DNA of 31,508 bases, taken from JADJQU01 sp035490315 (GTDB lineage Bacteria; Planctomycetota; UBA1135; GCA-002686595). The notes below the pieces were generated by a model. The model did no database searches. It saw only the letters and a program-made list of their open reading frames with translations, and was not told where the DNA came from. How positions within the stretch are numbered: position 1 is the first letter of the stretch; every line of letters starts with the position of its first letter. Shown piece after piece: positions 7,596 through 14,775 of this stretch. The translations under genes and the position numbers were made by a program. Where the stretch lies: the NCBI GenBank assembly GCA_035490315.1, contig DATHET010000188.1, forward strand, positions 1-31,508, given 5' to 3'.

Positions 7596-8978
7596 ATGCT
7601 GCGGGTCCTTCGTACCGCGACTTTGACTGCAATCGTGATCGCTGGATCCGTCGGCGAAGCGGTCGCGCAATCGGAAATCCTCGGTTGGGGCCGCCAGGTA
7701 TTCGACAGCCGCTGGAACCACGAGGCCTTCGTCGAGGTCGCGGCGGGTCAGCTCCACACCATCGCGCGCCGAAGCAATGGCTCGATCGAAGTCTGGGGAA
7801 ACAATTCGCAGCGCGAGTGCATTCCGCCCGCGCTTCCCGTCGGCGTGAGCTATGTCGAGATCTCGGCCGGCATGGGTTACTGCGCCGCGCGCCTGAGCGA
7901 CGGATCGGCCACGGCCTGGGGGCGCAACGCCGAGGGCCAATGCAACGTGCCCGCGCTGCCCGCCGGCCTGAGCTTCGTCGAGATCGCGGCCGGTGACTCG
8001 CACAACGTCGCGCGCCGCAGCAATGGCTCGGTCGTGGCCTGGGGACTCAACTCCAGTGGCCAATGCAGCGTCCCCGCGCTGCCCGCCGGCTTGAGCTATG
8101 TCGAGGTCGCGGCCGGCGGCAGCCACAGCATGGCGCGGCGCAGCGACGGCTCGCTCGTGGCCTGGGGTCTCAACTCGAATGGCCAGTGCAACGTTCCCGC
8201 GCTTCCCGGCGGCCTCGTGTACGTCGCACTCGCGGCCGGTGGCGAGCACAGCGTCGCTCGGTTCAGCGACGGATCGGTCGTGGCCTGGGGCAGGAACGAC
8301 TTCGGTCAATGCAATGTTCCCGCGCTGCCCGCGGGAATCTCCTACAGCGAAGTCACCGCGGGGGCCAACCACACGGTGGCGCTTCGCAGTGACGGCATGC
8401 TCGTGGCCTGGGGCAGGAATGACTTCGGCCAGTGCAACGTGCCCGTGCTCCCCTTCGGGTTCAGCGTCGTCGAGATCGCGGCAGCGGACGATTTCACCGC
8501 AATGCGGCTGAATGGCAGCTGCGGTACACCTCCCGCGGCGTATTGCACAGCGAAGGTGAACTCGCTCGGCTGCCTGCCGGCGATCCATTTCTCCGGCATG
8601 CCCAGCGCGAGCTTCGGTAGCGGGTTTGTGATCCAAGGCTCGAACGTGCGCAATCAGAAGGGGGGGCTGCTGCTCTACACTCTCGGCGGTCAAGCCGCGA
8701 TTCCGTTCCAAGGCGGAACATTGTGCGTCGCGGCTCCGATCAGGCGCGCGCCCGGCGTGAATTCTGGTGGCTCGCCCTTGCCCGTGAGTGATTGCACCGG
8801 CATCTACTCGCTCGACTTCAATGCGTTCGCGGTCGGATCTCTCGGTGGCAACCCGCACCTCGCGCGGCAGGCTCCCGGCACGGCGGTCGACGCGCAGTGG
8901 TGGGGCCGTGATCCAGGCTTCCCTGTGCCGAGCCACTCGACGCTGACCGACGGGCTGCACTTCACGATGTGTTTTTGA
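7596..8978 (+). CDS. Secreted RCC1-repeat protein with NSLGC/WGRDxG C-terminal domain
   Basis: Protein of 460 residues. The ATG at 7596 is preceded by GGAG (7585-7588) at a good distance; in-frame ATGs upstream at 7590 and further away are less well placed. A signal peptide ends GEAVAQ. Then come six full repeats of exactly 41 residues plus a partial seventh (7725-8522), each shaped like VEIAAGxxH, ARRSNGSVVAWG, then GQCNVPALPAG. This is an RCC1-type propeller with one cysteine per blade. The C-terminal domain (8541-8975) follows a short linker, with conserved Cys in YCTAK, SLGC, LCVA and DCTG. Such propellers usually bind proteins or other ligands; the target here is unknown. The C-terminal domain suggests shared export or surface sorting with the 12586 and 23375 genes. 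Confidence 0.85.
   Translation: MLRVLRTATLTAIVIAGSVGEAVAQSEILGWGRQVFDSRWNHEAFVEVAAGQLHTIARRSNGSIEVWGNNSQRECIPPALPVGVSYVEISAGMGYCAARLSDGSATAWGRNAEGQCNVPALPAGLSFVEIAAGDSHNVARRSNGSVVAWGLNSSGQCSVPALPAGLSYVEVAAGGSHSMARRSDGSLVAWGLNSNGQCNVPALPGGLVYVALAAGGEHSVARFSDGSVVAWGRNDFGQCNVPALPAGISYSEVTAGANHTVALRSDGMLVAWGRNDFGQCNVPVLPFGFSVVEIAAADDFTAMRLNGSCGTPPAAYCTAKVNSLGCLPAIHFSGMPSASFGSGFVIQGSNVRNQKGGLLLYTLGGQAAIPFQGGTLCVAAPIRRAPGVNSGGSPLPVSDCTGIYSLDFNAFAVGSLGGNPHLARQAPGTAVDAQWWGRDPGFPVPSHSTLTDGLHFTMCF
7725..8522 (+). repeat. Tandem 123-bp repeats encoding RCC1 blades
   Basis: Units start at 7725, 7848, 7971, 8094, 8217 and 8340, each 123 bases, with a 60-base partial unit at 8463. Units 3 to 6 are very similar in DNA as well as protein, for example in the segments encoding GGCCTGGGG and CCCGCGCT. 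Length is perfectly kept and the frame is open throughout, which fits recent unequal crossing-over. Confidence 0.9.
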
Positions 8979-9275
8979 TCTGGATCGTTCCCGCGAGCTT
9001 GCAGGCTGCACCGCAATCTTTCGAGGCCAAGACGCCTCTCTTCACAGACTCTCGCCCGGCTTCGTTCGCCGGAGACGGGGTAGTGGCTCACGCGCGCAAC
9101 GCGCTCGCGAGCCCCTAGGCTGAGCTGCCAGCGCCACTTCTTTCGGATCGCATTGTGCAAGGAGTAACGTGCGTCCTCTCCCTGGGGCGCATCCGTCCCA
9201 GTGCCTTCGATACCGGGCGATTGGATGCATCCACGGCGGCCTTGGGCATGCCCGGCCGCCAAACTCCAAAGAACC

Positions 9276-9839
9276 ATGAAATCAAACATCGCAATCCTGA
9301 GCATCCTGGTCTGGGTCACCGCTAGCTGCTCGAAGGGCACCCACGAAGGCGGGACCGTCCGAGCCGAAGGGCCGCCTCCGGTGGCATTGCCAAGCAACGA
9401 GGCGAACCGACTGCCCGCTGAAGTCGAGACGCTCTTGAGAGAAGCGTCGACCATGGAATTGATCTCGATCGATCCGAATGAGCTGCCGCCCGATGCAGCG
9501 GCGCCAGCGCAGGAAACGTTTCACGGCTACAAGGTCCTTGGCCGCGCCCCGCTTGCCGACGCGGGGCAGCGCAAGACGCTGGCGGAGCTCGTGCTGCAGG
9601 GCATCCGGGAGAGCGATGGCAGGCAAGAGAAGTGCTTCGAGCCGCGTCATGGAATCCGCGTCGAGCAGGATGCAAGGGTGCTGGAGCTCGTGATCTGCTA
9701 CGAATGCCTCTCGATCAAAGCCTTTGGGAATGTCTTCGGCGCGGGCCATGGGGCAGAGACCGTGTTGACTTCCCGGGCCGTCGAGCCCGCGGTCACGAGC
9801 GCGTTCAACAAAGTCGGGCTCACGATCGCCGCGAAGTAA
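9276..9839 (+). CDS. Lipoprotein of unknown function (HGYKVLG / CFxPRHG / ICYEC motifs)
   Basis: Protein of 187 residues. I chose the ATG at 9276 because a lipoprotein signal begins there (basic start, hydrophobic run, lipobox VTASC with Cys18). The rest is globular with three short conserved-looking blocks: FHGYKVLG near residue 85, a CFEPRHGIR block near residue 130, and ELVICYEC about 20 residues on. I recall this combination in uncharacterised proteins of several Gram-negative phyla but know no function. The three Cys (in CFEP and CYEC) could form a metal site or disulfide. It may share a transcript with the 9987 gene, 147 bases downstream. Confidence 0.7.
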   Translation: MKSNIAILSILVWVTASCSKGTHEGGTVRAEGPPPVALPSNEANRLPAEVETLLREASTMELISIDPNELPPDAAAPAQETFHGYKVLGRAPLADAGQRKTLAELVLQGIRESDGRQEKCFEPRHGIRVEQDARVLELVICYECLSIKAFGNVFGAGHGAETVLTSRAVEPAVTSAFNKVGLTIAAK

Positions 9840-9986
9840 GCTTCGCGTGCGACAACGTCTCGGCTCGAGAGTTCCAGCGGCGTCTGCAACGATTGGAGCT
9901 TGCTCGCGCACTCTGGAATCGTACCCAGCGTCGATGCGGGGCAGGAGGGCAGCGTAAGATGCAGACCCTCCTGAGAGGGGCCAGTC

Positions 9987-12200
9987 ATGAAGCTGACGCT
10001 GAAGCTTGGTCTCCTGGCCGCAATCATCGCACTCGCGTGGTGGTTCGCGTCGAGACGAGCTGCCCTCGATCCAGTCGAGCCGAACACCATCGCGCCGACA
10101 TCGACGAGTTCGCCATCACTGGATGTCGAGCGAATCGCGGCGCCAGCGCCCAGCGCAGCTCGATCCGAGGCTGATCCGGGCGTCCTGGCGACCACGCCCA
10201 TCGCTGCGACACGGCCCGCAATCCAAACGCCCGCGTTGATTCGTGTCGTGGTGGTCGCGGAGGAGACCGGTAACCCGCTCTCCGGTGTGGTCGTCGCCGC
10301 CCATCCAAGCGAGTTGTGGGGGTATTCTTGGACGAAGGCGAACGGATCGCATGCAAGTGTCGGCGAGAGCGCGCTGACAGCATCGGATGGAACGGCCGAG
10401 CTCGGAGAACGAATCACCGTGGAGGCGAACAGCGACGTCTCCACGGGAACGGTCGAGGTCGCTCCACTGAAAGCGGGTGACATTCGCGAAGCAAGAATCC
10501 GACTCAAGACTCTCGACGACCTCACGGTGTTCGTCCGGCTCGTCGATGCCGAGTCGAAGGCGAGAATCCGCGATGGCGTGGTCTGGTTCGATGCCGGAAT
10601 GCTCTTCGCTGATCCGAAAAGCGATCCGCCGCGAGGCGACGAGCACGACAAGAGCGAGGAGATTCATTCGAGCTCGGACGGCCTGCTCGAGATCCATGGC
10701 CGCTCGTGGGGGCAATTGTTCGTCAGCGCGAAAGCGAACGGGTATGCGCGCGCTGTTTTCATCCTGGAGCGCGGCCACGAGAAGCCGGAGCGTGCCCTCG
10801 AGGTCCAGCTTCTTCGATCGGCCGCACTTCAGATCACGGTCCTCAACCGGGGCGTGGCGCTGAAGGGTGCGAAAGTGATCGCAACGACCGACGCCGACCA
10901 TTTGAAGCAGCGCGCCGACTTGTCGAATCTTTACTGCACGTCCAACGATCCCACTTGGATTGCACGGACGAGTGCCAATGGCCGCGTCGAGTTTTCCGAT
11001 CTGCCGCCACACGTTCCCCTGACGCTGACCGTCTGGGTCTCGAATTCCGAGCCCCACAATCAGGGGGAGCCTGTCACGCTGAAGCCGGGCGAAGTTCGGA
11101 GCATGGACGTGCGCTTGGGTGCCGGCGCGACGATCCTCGGGAGCATCGCGGACTCCGCGGGCAGCCCGATCGCTGGCTACATCCTGTGGCGCGTCGATGA
11201 GGCAGAACCCAAGGCTCGAATTCTTGGCTGGTACGAGACTCCCGCCGCGAGCACCAAGTCAGACGCGGATGGCCGCTTCCGATTCGAGGATGTTCCGATC
11301 GGTTCCTGGCTCGTTGGTCCCCAACCTCCAGAGCACGGTCAACCGGCAGCACAGGACCCGACCGCCTTTCCGGCCCTGGCGCAGCTCGTTCGAGTGGAGC
11401 CGGGAATCTCCGTGGTCGACATCGCGATCCGACTTGAAAGAGGGCTCTATCTGAGCGGGAAAGTGCTCGGTGCGTCGGGAGAGCCCGCTCGAGATGCGCA
11501 CATCGAAGCCTTTCGCCTCTCGGCAAGCGAGCAATGCGTCGTTGACGCAACATCGATGGCGAGTGGATCGTTCACCCTCGGCCCGCTTCCCGCTGGCACG
11601 TACACGGTCTTCGCTCAATGTGGAGCAGAGGGTCAGGTTCATTCAGAGATGCTGAGCGTAATGGCAGGAAATTCCGACATCGTGCTGAGGCTGCGCAAGG
11701 CCGCCATGATTCGGGGGACGATCGTCGACGCGTCGCATGCTCCGCAAGAGGGAGTGGTCACGATTGCCAATGTGGTCGACAGCATCGATAGCCTCGACGT
11801 CAACGACACACAGACTCAGGAAGGGAAGTTCCAGTTCCCCGCGCTCGGGCCCGGCTCCTTCGTGTTGAGCTGCAGGACGAGCCAAGGCCTGTGTGGACGT
11901 AGCGGCATGATCCAGCTTGCCGAGGGCCAGGCTGTGGATGCCCTGGAGATCGTCATGACTCGGGGCGCTACCCTTGCCCTGCGATACGAAGGGACCCAGG
12001 CGCGTGCCCATTGCCGCGCCTTGCTGGATGGCTCGATGTTCAGTTGGACATTCGTCGACCGCAACAAGAGCGCATCCCTCGTCGTTCCCGCAGGGCAGCT
12101 CGAGCTGCTTTGGAGCGATGTCATGGGCAGTGCTGAAGAGAGCCTGAAGATCGAGACGAGCGCAGGCCTGGAGCGTTCGGTGGTGCTCACTCGCAAGTAG
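9987..12200 (+). CDS. Membrane-anchored protein of tandem carboxypeptidase-regulatory (CnaB-like) domains
   Basis: Protein of 737 residues. GAGAGGGG (9973-9980) lies just upstream of the ATG. Residues about 5-22 (LKLGLLAAIIALAWWFAS) are an uncleaved signal anchor or signal peptide, followed by a Pro/Ala/Ser linker to about residue 80. About seven beta-sandwich modules follow. Each has the pattern of a small GxVxDxxGxPxxGAxV strand pair, a DGRFRFxDVPxG turn and a Y/F-V-x-C closing strand, for example near residues 425-440 and 525-540. These match carboxypeptidase-regulatory/CnaB-like folds used as stalks or carbohydrate-binding modules on cell surfaces. There is no catalytic domain. Probably a structural or adhesive extracytoplasmic protein. 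Confidence 0.75.
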   Translation: MKLTLKLGLLAAIIALAWWFASRRAALDPVEPNTIAPTSTSSPSLDVERIAAPAPSAARSEADPGVLATTPIAATRPAIQTPALIRVVVVAEETGNPLSGVVVAAHPSELWGYSWTKANGSHASVGESALTASDGTAELGERITVEANSDVSTGTVEVAPLKAGDIREARIRLKTLDDLTVFVRLVDAESKARIRDGVVWFDAGMLFADPKSDPPRGDEHDKSEEIHSSSDGLLEIHGRSWGQLFVSAKANGYARAVFILERGHEKPERALEVQLLRSAALQITVLNRGVALKGAKVIATTDADHLKQRADLSNLYCTSNDPTWIARTSANGRVEFSDLPPHVPLTLTVWVSNSEPHNQGEPVTLKPGEVRSMDVRLGAGATILGSIADSAGSPIAGYILWRVDEAEPKARILGWYETPAASTKSDADGRFRFEDVPIGSWLVGPQPPEHGQPAAQDPTAFPALAQLVRVEPGISVVDIAIRLERGLYLSGKVLGASGEPARDAHIEAFRLSASEQCVVDATSMASGSFTLGPLPAGTYTVFAQCGAEGQVHSEMLSVMAGNSDIVLRLRKAAMIRGTIVDASHAPQEGVVTIANVVDSIDSLDVNDTQTQEGKFQFPALGPGSFVLSCRTSQGLCGRSGMIQLAEGQAVDALEIVMTRGATLALRYEGTQARAHCRALLDGSMFSWTFVDRNKSASLVVPAGQLELLWSDVMGSAEESLKIETSAGLERSVVLTRK

Positions 12201-12230
12201 GCAGGCGCTCCCCCGCAAGGCCCGAGTTCC

Positions 12231-12365
12231 ATGCGCACACACATCTCCAAGCTCTTCAGTCTCCTGGGCTTGATCTCGTGCGGCTTGCAGGAGCTCGGTC
12301 GGGCCCCTCCCCCCGGTGCCAAGCCTCGAGCTGATTCGCCGCGGCGCAGCGAACGGAGAAGCTAG
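12231..12365 (+). CDS. Possible short lipoprotein or truncated lipoprotein gene
   Basis: An open frame of 44 codons begins 30 bases after the 9987 gene. It starts with a convincing lipoprotein signal (MRTHISKLFSLLGLISC, Cys17) but continues only with 27 Arg/Pro/Ser-rich residues before TAG. No ribosome binding site is evident. It could be a genuine tiny lipoprotein, the broken start of a larger lost gene, or chance. The signal sequence is the only evidence. Confidence 0.3.
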   Translation: MRTHISKLFSLLGLISCGLQELGRAPPPGAKPRADSPRRSERRS

Positions 12366-12585
12366 GCCTCGCGCAGCGTGAAGATCGCATCCATGCGACG
12401 ACGGAGCGCAAGGAAGCGGGCTTCCCGCAGCTTGCCCGGACGGTCCCGTGGCGTATCTGCCGGGTCGGAAGTACGTTACACGTGCGTCAGGCCGCCGGCC
12501 CCACCCTCCGGGGCCGGGTCAGCATGCAATCGCATTCGCATCACCAACAACCCCATCGTTCCCCGGATACCTCGAGGAGTCACGC

Positions 12586-13764
12586 ATGAAACCGCACTTG
12601 AACACATGGCTGTGGTCGGCAGTAGCCGCAACCGCGCTGGCAGCAGGAGCCAGCGCTCAAACACCGTTCTCGGACAACTTCGATTCCTACGCCGTAGGCT
12701 CGATCATCAGCAGCCCGTCTCAAGGCGGCTGGATCCAGTGGAACAGCGCGCCGTGCAACTTGAACAGGATCGAGGACAACACGACCGGGTTCGCGCGCAG
12801 CGGCCATTCGGTGTCGGGTGACCTGATCACCTCGCCCTACGACGACAGTGACCTGGTGCACACGTTCACGGGATTCACTTCTGGCCAGCACACCATGCGC
12901 GTGTACTCGTACCTGCCCACGGGTGCCACCGACGCCGCCTGGTTCATCGTGGTGAACAAGTACCCGGCTTCGCTCATTTCGGACTGGTCGGTCCAGCTGA
13001 TCTTGGACCCTGCCGTCGTCCAGTGGCACTGCGACGCGGGTTCGAATTCCCCTACGTTTGGCGGGCTCCTGTTGGACACCTGGGTTGAATGCCGTGCGCA
13101 GATCGACCTGACCGCGAACCTCGTCGAAGTGTTCTACAATGGCATTTCCTGCGCTCCGCCCTACTCGTGGACGGGAGACGTGTTCGGCGGCGGCAACGGC
13201 CTGCTGAACATCGCGGCCGTCGATCTGTATCACTCGGGCACCCTGGCGCCGGTTGGTTTCGGCAACAGCCGCATCTATTGGGACGACTTCAGCCTGGTCA
13301 ACGGCTTCCCGCCGGCGGGGCCGGTCACGTATTGCACCGCGAAGACCAACTCGCTGGGCTGCACGCCGGCGATCGGCTCGACAGGCACCTCGAGCGCCAC
13401 GCTGACCTCGGGCTTCACGGTCCACGCGAGCAACGTGATCAACAACAAGCCGGGCTTGCTGCTGTACTCCAACACGGGTCGCGCCGCGGTCGCCTTCCAA
13501 GGCGGATTCCGGTGCATGAACGGTCCGGTCCGGCGCTCGGTGGGGATCAACTCGGGCGGCAATCCTCCGCCGAACGACTGCTCCGGCAACTACCAGATCG
13601 ACATGAACTCCTTCGCGCACGGTCTGCTCGGCGGTCTGCCGCAAGCCTACCTCCAGGTTCCGGGCACGGTGATCGACTGCCAGATGTGGGGTCGCGACAA
13701 CGGCATCCCGGTCCCGAACAACTCGACGCTTTCCGACGGGCTCGAGTTCACGATCGGCACGTGA
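12586..13764 (+). CDS. Secreted jelly-roll-like protein with NSLGC/WGRDxG C-terminal domain
   Basis: Protein of 392 residues. AGGAG at 12575-12579 lies six bases before the ATG at 12586, which fixes the start. A signal peptide ends AAGASAQ. Residues about 24-245 (FSDNFDSYAVGS, then HTMRVYSYLP, WFIVVNKYP, VECRAQIDL, VEVFYNG, and ending IYWDDFSLVNG) look like a concanavalin/laminin-G-type beta-sandwich, as in many planctomycete FDSY proteins. Opening with DNFDSY and closing with WDDFSL is typical of that class. The C-terminal domain occupies 13330-13761, with Cys in YCT, LGC, RCM and DCS. It probably binds carbohydrate or another polymer outside the cell; no catalytic residues are seen. Confidence 0.8.
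   Translation: MKPHLNTWLWSAVAATALAAGASAQTPFSDNFDSYAVGSIISSPSQGGWIQWNSAPCNLNRIEDNTTGFARSGHSVSGDLITSPYDDSDLVHTFTGFTSGQHTMRVYSYLPTGATDAAWFIVVNKYPASLISDWSVQLILDPAVVQWHCDAGSNSPTFGGLLLDTWVECRAQIDLTANLVEVFYNGISCAPPYSWTGDVFGGGNGLLNIAAVDLYHSGTLAPVGFGNSRIYWDDFSLVNGFPPAGPVTYCTAKTNSLGCTPAIGSTGTSSATLTSGFTVHASNVINNKPGLLLYSNTGRAAVAFQGGFRCMNGPVRRSVGINSGGNPPPNDCSGNYQIDMNSFAHGLLGGLPQAYLQVPGTVIDCQMWGRDNGIPVPNNSTLSDGLEFTIGT
12796..12837 (+). repeat. 42-bp segment duplicated at 13962-14003
   Basis: This coding segment (residues reading RSGHSVSGDLITSP) recurs at 13962-14003 with four mismatches in 42 bases. The reading frame is kept in the second copy (RSGHSVTGDLISSP). Confidence 0.85.
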
Positions 13765-13815
13765 TACGAGTGGATCGGTCAACTTCTCGTTGACGATCAC
13801 GCTGCTCTAGTTTTA

Positions 13816-13848
13816 CGAGGCCGGCCGCCCTGGTGGTGGCTGGCCTCG
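13816..13848 (+). terminator. Strong stem-loop after the jelly-roll gene
   Basis: Arms at 13816-13826 and 13838-13848 pair over 11 positions (ten Watson-Crick, one G-T) around an 11-base loop. It lies 51 bases after the stop at 13764. Only a weak CTTC follows the stem, so it may be a non-classical terminator or an mRNA-stabilising hairpin. Confidence 0.5.
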
Positions 13849-13961
13849 CTTCACGTCCAGCGCTGCGCCGCGCGACGTTTTTTCTCTCGCACTCGCTGCT
13901 CAAGGGTTGATCGTGTACTTCGCCATCATCCCCGCCTTGAGTAGATCCGGAGGGGCTCGTT

Positions 13962-14009
13962 CGCAGCGGCCATTCGGTGACGGGCGACCTGATCAGCTCG
14001 CCTCAATAG
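13962..14009 (+). pseudogene. Fragment of a second jelly-roll gene
   Basis: The translation is RSGHSVTGDLISSPQ followed by TAG. It matches residues of the 12586 gene (42 bases, four differences), then similarity stops abruptly. No start, signal peptide or downstream part is present, so this is a remnant of a paralogue. Its last bases overlap the stop codon of the opposite-strand TorF-like gene (14003-14005), so the breakpoint lies exactly where that gene ends. Confidence 0.75.
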
Positions 14010-14755
14010 CCAAAATTGATCGCGAGCGTCCCGATGACGTTGTCAGGATCGCTGGCGCCATCCCTGAGGTCGGGATCGAGGACGGACGTGTACGCCAGAC
14101 CCAGACTGAGGGTCGTCGCGCCCAGGTGACGCGCGAGAACGCATTGCGCCAATGCGTCCGACAAGCCCGATCGGTCGACGCCGAAGTAATAAGCCGCCTG
14201 GTTCGCGTCCATGAAGCCCGCTCCCGCCATGACATCCAGACTCCAGTCTTCGCCGAGGCCGAAGCTGTGCGAGAGTTGGAAGTTCAGGTAGCTCCCGTCA
14301 ACTTCATCGAAGTCATGCCACCACTCGAGACTTGGCGTGATCAGGACATCTCTGTAGGAAACGATGACGTAGGACTCGCTCGATCCCGCAAGATGCATGC
14401 GCGGATACTCGTAGTGCGCGACGCCGATGGTCCAATCGAGAGGGCCTGTGCTGCGGCCGTAGTCGAGGGTGTAGTCGATCTCGGTGAACTCGCCGCGGCG
14501 ATCATGCTCGCCGCTGGTTTCGAGGTTGCCGAAGACGCCGACGGTCATGCTTTGCCGTTCATCCGCGAAAGTCAGGAACAGATCGGGCTGCAGCACGGGA
14601 CGATCGTTCAGGACCGCGCCGCGGAATACGTATTTCGTGAGCAAAGGCAGATCCGCCGTCACGCTCGGCCGTGTTTGACAGGCTGAGGTCAGCGCCAGCG
14701 CGCAGCATGCGACAAGGCATTGCTTCGACGCAGACGGTGCGGAGCCGGTATGCAT
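14003..14755 (-). CDS. TorF/Gcw_chp-like putative outer-membrane protein
   Basis: Protein of 250 residues starting at the ATG at 14755, where a lipoprotein-type signal begins (CLVACCALALTSAC; Cys26 or a nearby residue could be lipidated). The mature start, PLLTKYVFRGAVLNDRPVLQPDL, resembles the YVFRGxxxxxxxPxxQ opening of the TorF (TIGR02001, Gcw_chp) putative porins. The remainder is amphipathic strands (LDWTIGVAHYEYP, YLNFQLSHSFGL, LSLGLAYTSVL) ending in the aromatic terminal residue typical of outer-membrane barrels (NFGY). It lies 20 bases downstream of the histidine kinase gene on the same strand, so the two are probably co-transcribed. A lipoprotein signal on a barrel is unusual; it may be an ordinary signal peptide. 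Confidence 0.65.
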   Translation of the reverse strand: MHTGSAPSASKQCLVACCALALTSACQTRPSVTADLPLLTKYVFRGAVLNDRPVLQPDLFLTFADERQSMTVGVFGNLETSGEHDRRGEFTEIDYTLDYGRSTGPLDWTIGVAHYEYPRMHLAGSSESYVIVSYRDVLITPSLEWWHDFDEVDGSYLNFQLSHSFGLGEDWSLDVMAGAGFMDANQAAYYFGVDRSGLSDALAQCVLARHLGATTLSLGLAYTSVLDPDLRDGASDPDNVIGTLAINFGY

Positions 14756-14775
14756 GGGAGGCTCGACTTGCAACG

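Noticed and set aside
7575..9011. Long open frame on minus with regular repeats, opposite the RCC1 gene
   Set aside because: Its repeats are simply the complement of the 123-base RCC1 repeats; the plus frame is the one with a signal peptide and domain.
9023..9038. Small GAGGC/GCCTC hairpin after the RCC1 gene
   Set aside because: Only five base pairs and no T-run; expected often by chance at this GC content.
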